From Lactarius indigo (Eukaryota > Basidiomycota > Agaricomycetes > Russulales > Russulaceae): 64,000 nt of DNA. The notes beneath the pieces are model-generated. The model was not told where the DNA came from, did no database searches, and was given only the letters and a program-made list of their open reading frames with translations. The DNA lies in NCBI GenBank assembly GCA_025766275.1, contig JAFKAC010000004.1, forward strand, positions 2,542,001-2,606,000, in the 5' to 3' direction. Of the stretch, positions 34,628-46,628 are shown piece by piece. Position 1 is the stretch's first letter; each line of letters begins with the position of its first letter. The position numbers were made by a program, and so were the translations under genes.

Positions 34628-35401
34628 CATGTAGTGACTTTGGGTTCTTGTTGATGATAGTTGGTATCTATGAACCAACTAGTTGATGCTTGAGGTTGTT
34701 GGTAACCTCCTCATGGTTGTCTACAATCTTGGGCCATGTGTCTGTCCTTTCCACAGTTATAACATGTGACTGGCCTTTGATTATTTCATCCTCCTCCTTG
34801 TTGTAAAAATCTGCACCTGGGTCAATATGGTGGGTGTGGAGCAAGTATGTCTTTGGCTCCTGTTAGTCTTGCTCAAATGTGGTCTGCTGATGTGTCCATA
34901 GCATTGGGATCGCGATATTGTAAATTGCATGGTTGCCAGGAGCTGTGTGGTGGTCCTGACCATTGGTGTTGTTGTTGTTGAGGTCATTCTTGTTTTTGTG
35001 GTGCTCCACAATTGATCATGGCTTTTAGATGCATGTATTGTTGTTGGCAGGTGGTAGCCACTTCTTTCCATTGTCAATAATTGTGTGGTGAATCAAGAGT
35101 ATAGACCTTTGAATATAGGTCTTTAGGTAGCCCTCCTGCAAATAGGTTGAGGGTCTGGGGGTCGTTGAGTCAATATTGAGCACGGTGAACCAACTGTTCA
35201 AACTGGGTGCAATACTCATCTAGATTGTCCCCTGTCATCTTGAGCCCTCTTTTCAGTTCATATTGGGCTTGTTCTTGCTCCATTGTATTTCTGAAGTGCT
35301 GCATGAAGCTGCACATTACTTCATTCCATAGTCCTTCACTGGTGTGGGGTATGCCTGTTTGTATTTGGCTGTTAAGCCAGGTAAGCATCACCAACACCCA
35401 T
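34628..35401 (-). pseudogene. gag: D gag, capsid to zinc knuckle
   Basis: The frame carries WLNSQIQTGIPHTSEGLWNE, EQEQAQYELKRGLKMTGDN and CTQFEQLV, then the knuckle CYNCGKDRHMAQDC near 34750. Several TGA stops. It joins the upstream capsid part at 58740 once LTR-A copy 7 and H are skipped. Confidence 0.75.
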
Positions 35402-35406
35402 TTGCT

Positions 35407-35935
35407 TGATGAACAGTGCACATAAGGACTATACTCACAGTGGACTGATAAGACTGTGGTGAGATATAGATGGTGACTGAGAAGCAGCACAGGGGTGTCA
35501 AGCAAGTGAAAGCAGAGGAGTTGTCTGGCACACAACAGTGAGGAACTGATGTGGACCAGGAGTGTACATGGTACTCTACTTATACTCATACAGGGAGTGA
35601 CAGTACTACAAGGTGAGTAACACCTAGTCACAGAATACAAGACACTTTGTTCTATACAGGACACAAAGGAGTGGATATAAAGAGAACAAGGCAATGAGAA
35701 CAAGAAGAGTCCAGAGCAGGATGATATCATAGTGACATCACAATAAAGACAAGAACAAAAGTAGAACAAAGAAATGTGGTACAATAGGAAGTCCAGAGTT
35801 AGTCCATATGATGTCATATATACATGATGTCATGGTCCAGATTGTACAGATCAAATCAAGTAATCTAATCTACATGTAGTCTGTTATCTAGTTGTCCATT
35901 AGAGCCACTAAGTGCACACAGGCTACTTATCAACA
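35407..35935 (-). mobile_element. Solo LTR-A copy 7, the landing site of H
   Basis: TGATGAACAG to CTTATCAACA. The left flank is TTGCT (35402-35406). The right flank is TTGCT only if base 35936 is joined to 58740-58743 across H. H therefore landed at the last bases of this LTR. Single R-start block. Confidence 0.85.
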
Positions 35936-35936
35936 T

Positions 35937-36278
35937 TGTCATGGTACCAGTTGACTGTCCGTGACGTTTCAAGCGTTCAAGAGATCTGCTTATGAAGGTA
36001 GAGAGTACAAATGCTGACTTGACACGAGTTTGCACAAGTGAGAGGGTAAACACTAGATTGAAAGATGAAGAGTAGACAAGCTTGTACTACTCTACAGCTA
36101 CATCTTAAGTATTTGTACAAACTGTGATTTTCATGACTATTTTTAGTATTTACGAAGCTCCAAGTAAGCTGGCAGAATCTCATGATACGTGGCTAATGAG
36201 CTGGCAAAAGAATGAAGTACCGTTGGCAATCGATGTGACGTGTCCGCATTGTGACCATGATGTCACGTGTGCGTGACA
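35937..36278 (-). repeat. 3' LTR of H
   Basis: TGTCATGG to GCGTGACA on the plus strand. The adjoining minus-strand purine tract is AGAAGGGGGGATA (36279-36291). Confidence 0.9.
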
Positions 36279-36635
36279 TATCCCCCCTTCTAGATGCAAT
36301 CGTCCCAATTGTCGGGGTCGAGAGCTCACAAGAACTCATAGTTGTGATGGAATATAAAGTGTGTCAGCCATTTGTATGGCGTACCTCAGCGCTGGGCATG
36401 GAGCCTCACGGTTGTCTGTGTGGCCTGTTCGCGATCAACTGCCCGTCCTAAGATGGTGAGCCAGGCACAATAAGTGCAAATGTGAGCATGAGTGGCGGGT
36501 ACGTGGCAGACTCTGCCCTGAGGGAAACGAGTGTGCGGCTGGTGGCACTCGAATGTTAGGTGCTCCTCCAAGTTGCAGTAACTACATGCCAGTAGTCTGC
36601 AATGATCATGACGGGATGTGTGCTGCTCCTCAGCC
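36279..36635 (-). pseudogene. H pol tail end with zinc knuckle
   Basis: Continues the frame broken at 52355. It contains CSYCNLEEHLTFEC, a perfect CX2CX4HX4C knuckle, then further Cys/His residues (CHVPATHAHICTYC). C1 has the same ending at about 51670-51800. Confidence 0.7.
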
Positions 36636-37240
36636 GCATTTGATGAACAGCACACATGAAGATGATACTCACAGTGACAAAGGAGACTGTGGTGAGATAT
36701 CAAGAGTGGCTGGAAGCAGCAACAGGGGATGCAAGCAGAGTGAAGCAAGAAGTGTCTGGCACACGACAGTGAGGAACTGATGATACATTGGAGAAGAGGG
36801 AACATACCTGGCACACAACAGTGAGGAACTGATGTGGACCAGGAGCATACAAGCCTACTACTTATACTATACAGGAGGGTGACACTACTACAAGGTGAGT
36901 AACAGAGTGTCACAGAATACAAGGGATGCATTGTTCTATAACAGGACAAAGGAGTGTGTGTAAAGAGAACAAGGCATACAAGAACAAGGGAAGTCCAGAC
37001 CAAATGATATCATAGTGACATCATAATAAACATAGTGCCAAAAGGAGAACAAGGGATGGAGTACAATGAAGAGTCCAGAGTAGTCTACATGGTGTCATTG
37101 TACAGTGATGTCATACATGATGCAATGATAAGTGCTAGATTGTACAGATCAAATGTAAGTAATCTACAAGTCCAATTAATCTAATCTAAAGCAGTCCATG
37201 CTGCAAGTCTGGTCCGTATGAGCCGCTAAGTGCACAAGGG

Positions 37241-37583
37241 TGTCACGCACACGTGACATCACAGTCACAACGCGGACACATCACTATCGATTGCCACAGT
37301 ATTGTCTTCTTTGCCAGCTCTTATGCCACATATCATGAGTTCTTGCCAGCGCGATGAGAGTTTCGTAAATACAGAAAACAGTCCCAAAAAACCACAGTAT
37401 GTACGAGTATATAAGACATAGCCATAGAGTAGTACAAAGCTTGTCTACTCTTTGTTTCTCAATCCAGTGTGTTACCCTCTCACTTGCGCAAACTCGTGCC
37501 AAGTCAGCATTTATCGCTTCTGCCTTGACAAGCAGAATTCGAACAACTCGCACGTCACAGAACAGTCAACTGGAACCGTGACA
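37241..37583 (+). repeat. 5' LTR of C1
   Basis: TGTCACGCACACG to ACCGTGACA. TATATAAG is at 37408-37415, with AGAGTAG / CTACTCT arms just downstream around the expected start. Confidence 0.93.
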
Positions 37584-37584
37584 T

Positions 37585-37594
37585 AAGAGTAGAC
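37585..37594 (+). promoter_or_regulatory. Self-priming primer-binding site of C1
   Basis: AAGAGTAGAC, one nt past the LTR, is complementary to GTCTACTCTT at 37443-37452, which starts 35 nt from the TATA box. H keeps the same PBS at 58391-58382. Confidence 0.75.
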
Positions 37595-37645
37595 CTTCTA
37601 CTCATCTGCTAGGAGATACGGCACAAAGTGTCTCATGAACACACG

Positions 37646-40600
37646 CTGGCGGAGGCACCCAATAGCAACTTCACTTATATCGAACCGGCAAATGATCTAC
37701 AGGACAGTACTGAAAAATGACTGGTACTGAGATGAACGACTCCGAACCTCACCAACTTACACATAACTGACCTCGTGTGGCAGAACCACAGGGGATACAC
37801 GCTCGAACGTGCACCCAACCCCAGTCTTGACATTGACTATTTCAAAAGTGAAAACGCGTGGTACGAAGTCCTATTGGACTACCCTGGTTGGGCCACATAC
37901 AACAGCACCCGAGTAGAACAACCTCACTGCTGGGGGTTACAGGGATTAGAACAGAGCCACAAGCAACACCCGACTACGATTGGAATACTCACCGACTAGC
38001 CGTCACCTCTCTTAAACGAAAAGGGAAGCGAAGATCACCCCAACCACCTCCGCCCGCCTTTCACACCTATATCGCCCCGGTTATCCAACCAACACCCGCT
38101 ATGGCCAGCGGCTCCGGAAGTGCACCCACCGCAACTACAACAAACGGCCCTCTACAAGGAGCTCCTTTGTATTCCGATGGAAATTGAGCAAAGAGTACAC
38201 AGTTTCTACACGAGTTCAATCAGTACCGATGAGTAAATAGGACAAACGAACGCATGGTCTCACCGTACCAACGAGTCGCGCTCACACTAACCCTCATACG
38301 AGGGCCCGATGTTGAAAGCTGGAACCAGTCACAGGATAAAAAGCTAGACGCTAAAATAAATCACGCTACTCACCCAATCGCGGAGACAGATGAACGCTTG
38401 TGGAACAAGTTTGTCAATGACTTCAAGAATGCTTGGACCGATACTCTCAGTCAACAAAATGCATACGCCAAACTTATGGCCCTCGCAATGTCTGGTGATG
38501 CCATTGATGAGTATATTGCGCGATTTGAACAACTTGCTGAAGCCGCTGACTGGGATATGACAGCGAAGGGGACAGTCAATCTTTTTCGACATGGACTAAA
38601 GAAAGGACTACTCGTCGCATGTCTAAAAAGAAGCAATATGCCTGTTACAATGGACGACTGGAAGGTCACCACGAGAGAGGAAGTCCAGCATTTCTGCACT
38701 ATCACAAATTGCGTAGCTGCCCTAGGAAAAGGAAACATACCCCCACCAAGGCCACCTGCACCCCAACCCATCACTCAAAACAATGTCATACCCATGGATG
38801 TCGACATAGTCATGACGACCACTCCGCGCCAGCGGACGCCACAAGAACAAGTGGAATGGGAACGATGTCGCAAGGAAGGACTATGCTTCCGATGCAAACA
38901 ATCAGGTCACTTATCTCGAGACTGCCCAAAGAAACATACCTTTGCAGGAAAAATAAATGAGATCACTTCCGCACTGACACCTGCGCCCACTGTAACTGTG
39001 CCACCAGTACTGGACAAACAAGTGCTGATTTCAGGATTACTCAGGTTGTTGGCCTCCAACAGGTGACAAATGGTGTCGCAAATGCTCATTGAAGCAGGAG
39101 TTGACGATGACGATGACGACGTGGAAACTACGATTAATACTATTTCACAAGGAGGTGGGTCAGCACTCACTATCCAGTTGAACATCGACAGACAGGATAT
39201 TCCCACACTTCTAGACTCCGGAGCGTCCAAAAACTTCATTGACTGAACATTAGTCGAAAGACTACACATTCAAACTGTCACTGTTCCAACACGAAACACC
39301 TATAACACTGATGGAACAGTTAATCTGTGTGGGACCATCTCAAAGGCTTGCCCAATACAACTTATTTGGGATAGTCAAGAATATCACACTCAGCTTTACG
39401 TTACGACCCTAGGACAACCACGAGTGATTCTGGGGCATCCGTGGTTCAAACAGACCAACCCCAACATCGACTGGCCAAACAATAGGTTACGCGGGGGACC
39501 GTGAACGCTTACCTTTAACTGAGACAAGACAATCAATACGATCACCCAACAAATGGCCGAAAAATTTGCCAGCAGTACTGAACCAATGTTGCCGCCTCAG
39601 TACAAACAATACACCACTGTCTTCTCGGAAGAAGCCGCAAAACGCTTCCCACTGTCACGAGAGGACGATCACGCAATTACCTTGCTGCTGGATGCGCTGC
39701 CCACACTGCAATGCAAAATCTACCCCCTTAATGCCAAAGAGTTGGAACATCTAGACGAGTTCTCGAAGGAACACTTGGAGAAAGGCTATATCCGCAAATC
39801 AAAGTCGCATTATGCCTCATCATTCTTCTTCCTGAAGAAGAAAGATGGTAAATTGTGACCCATACAAGATTACAAACTGCTCAACAAGATAACCGTCTGC
39901 GATACCTATCCGATCCCACTAATTTCTAATATTTTAGACCAGTTGGGAGATAAAACACTCTTCACAAAGTTCGACATTCGTTGGGGTTACAATAATATCC
40001 ACATTAAGGAAGGCGATCAGTGGAAGGCTGCCTTTAAAACACCACGCGGACTCTTCGAACCTCTAGTAATGTACTTCGGACTCACAAATTCACCTGCAAC
40101 GTTCGTATGTGCGATGAATTGCATCTTTCAATCCCTGTTGAACCAACACCCAGCGCAACTGTTCATATACATGGACGACATCCTCATCGCTACAACGCAT
40201 GATCTTTCACGCCATTGAGCGATCGTCAGTGCCATACTACAAATACTCCTTGATGAAAGCTATTTCCTGAAACTATCCAAATGCGCATTCAAACGTACAG
40301 AGATTGACTATCTTGGGATGACAATCGAGAATGGAACAATCCGTATGGGGCTGGATAAAATCTCGGGGCTCCACGACTGGCCGCGGACACTCACTACAGT
40401 CAAACAAGTTCGCAGCGTCCTTGGCGTCCTTGGATATCAGCACCCTTTCATCCCACGATATGCTCACCTTGCTTGACCACTTACACAACTTTTGCAGAAA
40501 GATACACCATTTGTCTGGACCTCCGAATGTGCAACAGCACTCGACACACTGCTCAGCCTGGCCTGCTCTAGGCTGGCGTTACGACAACCAGACCCTGACT

Positions 40601-43283
40601 TACCCTATTCACTCCAGACAGACGCATCCTTGTTCGCAATCAGTGCCATCTTGACCCAACCTGATTTGTGTAACAAATCACAGGTGGTAGGCTACTTCTC
40701 ACAAGCATTCAGCCCCGCCGAACGAAATTATGATGTCTACGATCACAAATTCTTAGCCCTCATTTGCGGCCTCGAGCACTGGCGACACTTACTGGTAGTG
40801 GTGCAACACCCAGTCACCGTTTTTACAGATCACGCCAATCTCCTGCACTACCGTTCTCCACAACACATTAATCGTTGCATCACGTGTCTCGTTAATATCC
40901 TTGCTGACTATGACCTATGTCTCTGACATGTCCTGGGTCCTACCTTACACACCGACACACTCTCTCAACACCCGTCTTTCACCGCTCCACTAAACAACAA
41001 CGCGGGCATCGTGGTTCTCCCTGACTCCTACTTCATTAATGTCAGTCATATCATTTCGTTGGACGACCACTGCCACCAGCTGCAACGTTCCCGCCTCCCC
41101 GCCAACTGGATCACTTGCTACCACCTAGATCGTTCCCCCAACCCTCCTCATCTCGTTTATCGCCAAAAGCATCTCGTGGTCGTGGATGACCTCGCGCTTA
41201 GGAGGGGGGTGATTGAATAATTTCACGATTTGATTACAGCAGGACACCCCAGACGGACAAAAACAATCGATGCAATACAAAAACACTACTGGTGGCCCAA
41301 GATGAGAACAGATATCACTGACTATGTTGCAGGATGTCACGTATGTCAGGCTAATAAAAATCTCTCGAATCAACCAAAACCACCAATCTCCCCTATCTAC
41401 TCATCGGATAACACGTTACCTTTCCAGACAGTCGCCCTCAACTTCATCACCAAACTCCCTAAATCAGCTAAATACAATACAATCCTCACGATCTCCAACC
41501 AAGGATGTTCCAAAGCCAGCATCTTCATACCCTGTCAGGAAGTGAACAACACCACACAGATTGTGGCCCTATATCTCTGACATGTTGTGCCACACTACGG
41601 ACTCCCTACAAAACTGATATCAGATCGCGACCCTTGATTTATGGCGTCATTTTCAAAGGCACTATGCACAGCACTTGAGGTTGAACAAAATATTAGTACT
41701 GCCTACCACCCGCGGATGGATGGCCAGTCAGAGCGTACTAACCAGTGATTAGAACAGTATTTGTGCATCTTCTCAAACTACCAACAAGATGAATGGGCGC
41801 GGTGGCTCCCTATCGCACAATACACGCTCAACGTGTGGACGTCCAATACCACAAAGAAATCACCCTTCGAACTCATTATGGGATTTACTCCTCGTGTTCA
41901 CCAACCAACATCCACCGTCACTGTATCCCCGACTGCCACCGATTGCCTCGAGGCACTGAGTGAGGCACGCAGACACGCTAGGGAAGCAATGCGAGCCGCA
42001 CAAACATTGTGGGTTAAGGAAACCCGATATCAGCCTTATCGTGTCGGTGATCAGGTGTGGTTAGAAGCAACTAACTTGAAAACTACTCACCCTACAACAA
42101 AACTGGCTCCACGGCGATACAGCCCCTTTATCATCACTCAGTGCATATCAGATGTCTCCTACGCTCTTCGCTTACCGCCAACTTGGCATGTCCACAACAT
42201 GTTCCATGCGGGACTTCTGTCACCATATAAAACCACTGTGATCAATGGCAACAAGGAGACCAACCCACCACCAGAGCTTATCGATGGTGAAGAAGAATGG
42301 GAAGTCGAGCAATTGCTCGATTATCAACTCTTCGGAAGACGAAAAATGCCACAATATTTAGTGCGTTGGAAAGGGTATACTGCGGCTCATGACAGCTGGG
42401 AACTGGAATCCAACTTACGCACTCCCGACCTCATCCACGAGTATAAAGCTAAACGTGGATTACAGGTCAACTCCATCAAACTCATGGATAACAATCCTCC
42501 TCATCACCCACCACAGTACCCCTGGATCTCGGACAACGACACTCCACAGTGGCTTTGTGCACAGGTCAACCGCGAAGTTGAACGATGGGCCAATGTCGGT
42601 CCCACATATAACGTGCTGGAGAATTCTCCACGATCACACAAGGATATGTGGGGGCTGAGTACATACATAACACTGCAAGGCATGCACCACAGGCACTCAC
42701 AGGCCCGTACTAATCGTCGGCAACGTTTACTGCGAGAGGCACTGGAACAGATAGCACAGGAGGAAGAGAACGCCCCTTGGGAGGGTCCTCAATCCCCATT
42801 GTCGCCAGCACGCAAAATCCCGCGTCTCACCCTGCCGTCACCTGTCACCCATCTGCTGCCACCCCAGCCAATCAACCCGCAAGGATCCGAGCGACCCCAC
42901 CCACTCCTTACTAATTTTGAGAGGCCGGATCATCACTGGACGATGTCACTTCCCATGAATGACTACCTCATGGAGATCCCACTCACAGATGGGACTTGTG
43001 GCTGTGCGCCATACATCCAGTTCCTTATTGACCAACGCGATGGCCCAGTAGTCATCACCACTGAGGGACGTAACCAACCCATCTACTATGGCCCTCTCTT
43101 CGCCAAACCTCGCAATGGTCCCGACAATCTGAGTGACCCCACTGATACCAAAGACATATTCTGACCAGATCACCCTGCACATCACAAAGTTGACCAAGCA
43201 CTCTATCTGCTAGCGGATCCAGGAGTAAGCACGGATGTTTATCGACTGTGCGCCTCGATCGCATGACACGACCAACTCGTTTC
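37646..43283 (+). pseudogene. gag-pol: gag-pol polyprotein of C1, decayed
   Basis: Gag and pol share one frame. Leader domain with WYEVLLDYPGWATYN (a frame slip near 37940), capsid with VALTLTLIRGPDVESWNQ, knuckle CFRCKQSGHLSRDC (about 38886), PR DSGASKNF (about 39220), RT YMDD (40168-40179), RNase H, HHCC finger, IN, chromodomain EEEWEVEQLL ... YLVRWKGY (about 42285-42420), and tail core QPIYYGPLFAKP (about 43076). The first IN catalytic Asp is Asn (41440-41442, CTC AAC), a CpG transition also seen in H. Stops are nearly all TGA. G interrupts the tail at 43284. An in-frame ATG suits 38101; an earlier CTG (37646) opens the leader. Confidence 0.85.
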
Positions 43284-44056
43284 TGTCACGGACGCTCTAC
43301 TTTTGCCTTATTTTTCCATATTTTTATGGATTTATTCGGTGGAGATACAAGCATCCAACGTTGTGTTCAACATCCAAGTCCTTATCATTAGATATGATAA
43401 GATGGTTAGTCACGTGTTGCCAACATGTGCACCCACAAGCACGTGACCCTGGGATAGTAACTTCCTTGTTAGGAGTTGCCCCTTTAGGTCACTTTCCTCA
43501 TTAGTATAACAGTTTCTCATTGGACGATAAGCAGGGAACATTCTAGATAGTTCTAGACTACGTTATCATAGGGTTGTGACTCATAGATAAGGACACGTCA
43601 TTGTTCTGTCAGCGTTAATGACTGTGCATCAGTCAGCACAATAGATAACGCTATTATTAGATACGACGCGTCAGCGTCTGACTCATTACTATTACATGTA
43701 CCTTTAGTAACAAGGTTTAGTAGTAATTCGAACTCAGCCGCAGCAGTGTATATAAACCCTCATGTAGCGTCCTGAGTGGAACCAACTTGTCCTCTTGGTT
43801 CTCCACTCAGGTGCGTATTCCTCTTGTACTTCCCTTACTTCTCCAATGTTAACTTGTCCTCTTGGTTCTCCACTCAGCGTGCCACTGCGTGATCACCTTG
43901 CCTATAGTCTTGTATAAAGACTTCAAGAGTGCATACTCTCCGCAGTGACTGTACGTTCGGCGCGTGACTTGTCTCCGCGCTAGGCTCGGGTGTGCTACTA
44001 GTTCAGTTCACTTACCTTCTCTTGGTCTAGTTGTCGCGATAAGTCATACCGCTACA
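43284..44056 (+). repeat. 5' LTR of G
   Basis: TGTCACGGACG to ATACCGCTACA. TATATAAA is at 43749-43756. The start block at 43784 lies in a hairpin formed by CCTGAGTGGA and TCCACTCAGG. Confidence 0.97.
43784..43877 (+). other. Duplicated start block with intron-like insert in the G LTR
   Basis: A 27-bp block beginning AACTTGTCCTCTTGG occurs at 43784-43810 and 43851-43877. The first copy is followed by GTGCGT and the second ends CTCAG, so 43811-43877 reads as a 67-nt GT...AG intron with TTAAC as a possible branch point. The only ATG of the leader before gag (43846-43848) lies inside it. The 3' LTR has the same structure. Confidence 0.55.
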
Positions 44057-44058
44057 TT

Positions 44059-44068
44059 AGGACAAGTT
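44059..44068 (+). promoter_or_regulatory. Self-priming primer-binding site of G
   Basis: AGGACAAGTT, 2 nt past the LTR, is complementary to AACTTGTCCT at 43784-43793, exactly 35 nt from the TATA box. The second copy of the block (43851) offers the same 10 nt. Confidence 0.75.
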
Positions 44069-44593
44069 CTTCCTTCACACGCCCCTTTATTCTTACCGGC
44101 GTTTTCCATTTTCCCTTTTAGGTGGTTGACGACCACAAGTCCCTTGTGTCACACACCTCACTCTTTGCCTGTGGACCTTCGTACGCAGAATCTGCGCTAT
44201 CTTGGTACAACTCTAGTGTCCGTAAAATCGGCATAGATTGTGCTTGCCTATAGGACTTTATCTGGTCATCAGTAAAGTTCCTGGGTACTGCTTGCAGAAC
44301 TGGTCACCACGCCAGATAAGCTGCAAGTGGAAGAGAAGCCTGCCAGGCCTAGCCTGCGACAGCTGTACGCGAAGTAAACAGAAAAGTTTGAGAGCGCTTT
44401 GGCGTGAGAGGCAGCCAATAGGTCGAGGAGACTGCGGCAGACAGCCTTGTGTTCTTGCACAAACCCCTTCACCCTATTCCTGAGTGTTCTGTTATCGCCG
44501 CAGCCTCGCGCAGTGTGAAACACCACTGTGTATTGGTCTTGCTTGATCAGACTCTCCAATCACCTTCGACTTAGCGTTTCGCGGTCGTCGTAA

Positions 44594-45265
44594 CACGTCG
44601 TCACATATTACCACCCTCCATTTTCCAAACTGCCTCGCATATTTGCGAACGTCCGTCAGCGTCTTCGACGTATCTTCCGGAGGAGACAGGAAACAGTTCT
44701 CCCTGTCCCAGCGCCCCCATCACCCCCACGATCATATTTCACTCCCAATTTAGCCTCTGCCTCGGCATCGCTACACGTTCAGGGAGCAGGTCAATCGTCC
44801 TCTGACCCAATCCCTTCACCACGATTCGCATCTCCCACTCCGACAGTAGCTTCGGAGCATTCTTACCACTCGGCGCACTCCTCCTCCAACGAGACACTCG
44901 TTGACGACCCCCAAGCACCCCCTGTAGTTTATCAGCAAGAAATCTTTGCTGGTGAAGAAGTCCACTACAGGTTCTCTTTAGAAGGCGAACCACAGAACGA
45001 CGCGGAAGCATACGTCCGCGCCCTCTATTACGATAGAGACTTTCGATTCGCTCTTCTCGAACTTCACGGAGCCTTCGGCCTTGTTGCAGGCACCCCTTTC
45101 ACCGTCCCTCAGCTAATCGCCTTTGCGGCAGCTTTAATCCCCGAACTTTCACCTCCCCCGTCCGTCCTCTCCCACGATAGCTCCCAAAGGGAAGCAGAGA
45201 GCAGCGCAAGCACAAGCTCAATATCCCACAGGAGTAACGTCCAAGTACAGAACGATCCTCTCTAA
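44594..45265 (+). CDS. AUG-less open frame in the G leader (ORF0)
   Basis: 223 sense codons between TAA 44591 and TAA 45263, without any ATG. The composition looks coding: a basic start (QRLRRIFRRRQE), a Ser/Pro-rich stretch, then EEVHYRFSLEGEPQNDAEAY and FALLELHGAFGLVAGTPF. Its end overlaps a 264-nt upstream extension of the gag frame (45138-45401), which reads IKNFDNWDDFDEDEQLRL. It could be a Gag N-terminal domain reached by a non-AUG start with splicing or frameshifting, or simply a leader kept free of AUG. No family recognised. Confidence 0.4.
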   Translation, partial: HVVTYYHPPFSKLPRIFANVRQRLRRIFRRRQETVLPVPAPPSPPRSYFTPNLASASASLHVQGAGQSSSDPIPSPRFASPTPTVASEHSYHSAHSSSNETLVDDPQAPPVVYQQEIFAGEEVHYRFSLEGEPQNDAEAYVRALYYDRDFRFALLELHGAFGLVAGTPFTVPQLIAFAAALIPELSPPPSVLSHDSSQREAESSASTSSISHRSNVQVQNDPL

Positions 45266-45401
45266 AGAAGAAAAAGAGTGGATCAAGAACTTCGACAACT
45301 GGGACGACTTCGACGAAGACGAACAGCTTCGCCTCATCGAAGACAGACGGGAGTCGATCAAAAAGTACGAGGAAAGAAAGAGACAAGACGAGTTAGATAA
45401 G

Positions 45402-46628
45402 ATGTCCGCCGCCGCCGCCGCTCCACCCACACCAACAGCTCCTGCTCCGCCCCCAACTCTCAACGACTGCTTGCGCCTCATAAGCGATTTGGGCCAAGTA
45501 GTCGGCATACTTACGCAAAAAGTCACGGACTTGACCGCACAGGTTTCAGCGACCGCGGCCAAGCCCAGCACCAAACACAAGGAAGTAGTGGCCCGTCCCA
45601 AAGCCTGGGATGGGAAAGGCAACTCTACAGATGCCCGTCACTTCCTTGCAGCCTTCCACAATTGGGCAGGCTCACAGCAGGATGCTATGAACACCTGGGA
45701 CCCGGCCCAGGGCATGTACTTCCGGGCAGAAGACCGCTGGATAATGGCGGTTCTTAACCTTATGGAAGGGGAAGCCAAGTCATGGGCTCTCCCTTACCTT
45801 GAACAACTTCAGTCAAATAACATCCCGTTCGGGAGCTCTTGGGACGAATTCGTCAAAGAGTTTAACCGGCGGTTCTCACCCCTCGACACTACAGAGACAG
45901 CGAGGGAGCAGCTGAAGAAGACAAAACAGGGCCGCGGATCGGTTGCAGAGTACCGGTCCGTGTTTGAACAATACTCTGGACAGACTGGATGGTCAAAAGC
46001 AGACCTCCGCACCTGCTTTTACGACGGTCTCTCGGACCGTGTAAAAGATGCCTTAGCCTTGACGGACAAGGCCCACGTCGATTTCGACGACCTCAAACAG
46101 GTCTCACAATCGCTGGATCAGCGACTGAGACAGAGGGACTCGGAAAAGAAGGGCGGTTCGTCCAGCCAGTCGATCTTGCCTGCAGGCAAGCCGTCCGACC
46201 CAGACGCGATGCAAGTTGACGCATCACGTCAGCAGGGGTCCGGCACGAGCAAGCCCGCATCCGGCGGAAAGACCCGGCAAGACTATCAAAAACACATGCA
46301 AGGCAAGTGTTACGGGTGTGGTTCTAAGGACCACTCAAAGAAGGATGGAAACCACGAACGCGACGTGTGCCACCATTGTCAAAAGGTCGGACATAGGGCA
46401 CCCGTCTGCATGCTCAAATTTATGGGGAAACCCGCCAAAGCGAAAGCTGCGGCCAGTAGCGAGGAGACCCCCTCCCAACCTTCTTCTAGTCAGTCGGCGG
46501 CTTCCACCGCCCAAACAAGTATTCCCGCACCGCCCAAAGCCAATACGTCCCAGGCAGACGTGGCAAAGTTATTGGCGGCGCTCACAGCCCAACAAGAGCA
46601 AATCAACGCTCTTAAGGCGGCTTTTTAG
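45402..46628 (+). CDS. gag: Gag of G
   Basis: 408 aa from the first ATG of the transcript. Ala/Pro-rich start, a helical region, a retrotrans_gag-type capsid (about residues 70-240) with AMNTWDPAQ and FKEFNRRFSP-like segments, then two Cys/His clusters: CYGCGSKDHS (about 303) and CHHCQKVGHRAPVC (about 323-336, CX2CX4HX4C). It should form the cytoplasmic particle and bind the genomic RNA. It ends at TAG 46626. The frame is open for 88 codons upstream of this ATG, so a longer form is possible. Confidence 0.93.
   Translation: MSAAAAAPPTPTAPAPPPTLNDCLRLISDLGQVVGILTQKVTDLTAQVSATAAKPSTKHKEVVARPKAWDGKGNSTDARHFLAAFHNWAGSQQDAMNTWDPAQGMYFRAEDRWIMAVLNLMEGEAKSWALPYLEQLQSNNIPFGSSWDEFVKEFNRRFSPLDTTETAREQLKKTKQGRGSVAEYRSVFEQYSGQTGWSKADLRTCFYDGLSDRVKDALALTDKAHVDFDDLKQVSQSLDQRLRQRDSEKKGGSSSQSILPAGKPSDPDAMQVDASRQQGSGTSKPASGGKTRQDYQKHMQGKCYGCGSKDHSKKDGNHERDVCHHCQKVGHRAPVCMLKFMGKPAKAKAAASSEETPSQPSSSQSAASTAQTSIPAPPKANTSQADVAKLLAALTAQQEQINALKAAF
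46616..46628 (+). promoter_or_regulatory. -1 frameshift window at the gag stop of G
   Basis: The pol frame is closed by TAA at 46613 and the gag frame by TAG at 46626, so the two overlap only here, over GCTTTTTAG. Slippage of Phe-TTT back by one T with the stop in the A site gives TTA GAT and enters pol. The pol frame is then open for 72 codons before its first ATG (46841). Confidence 0.6.
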
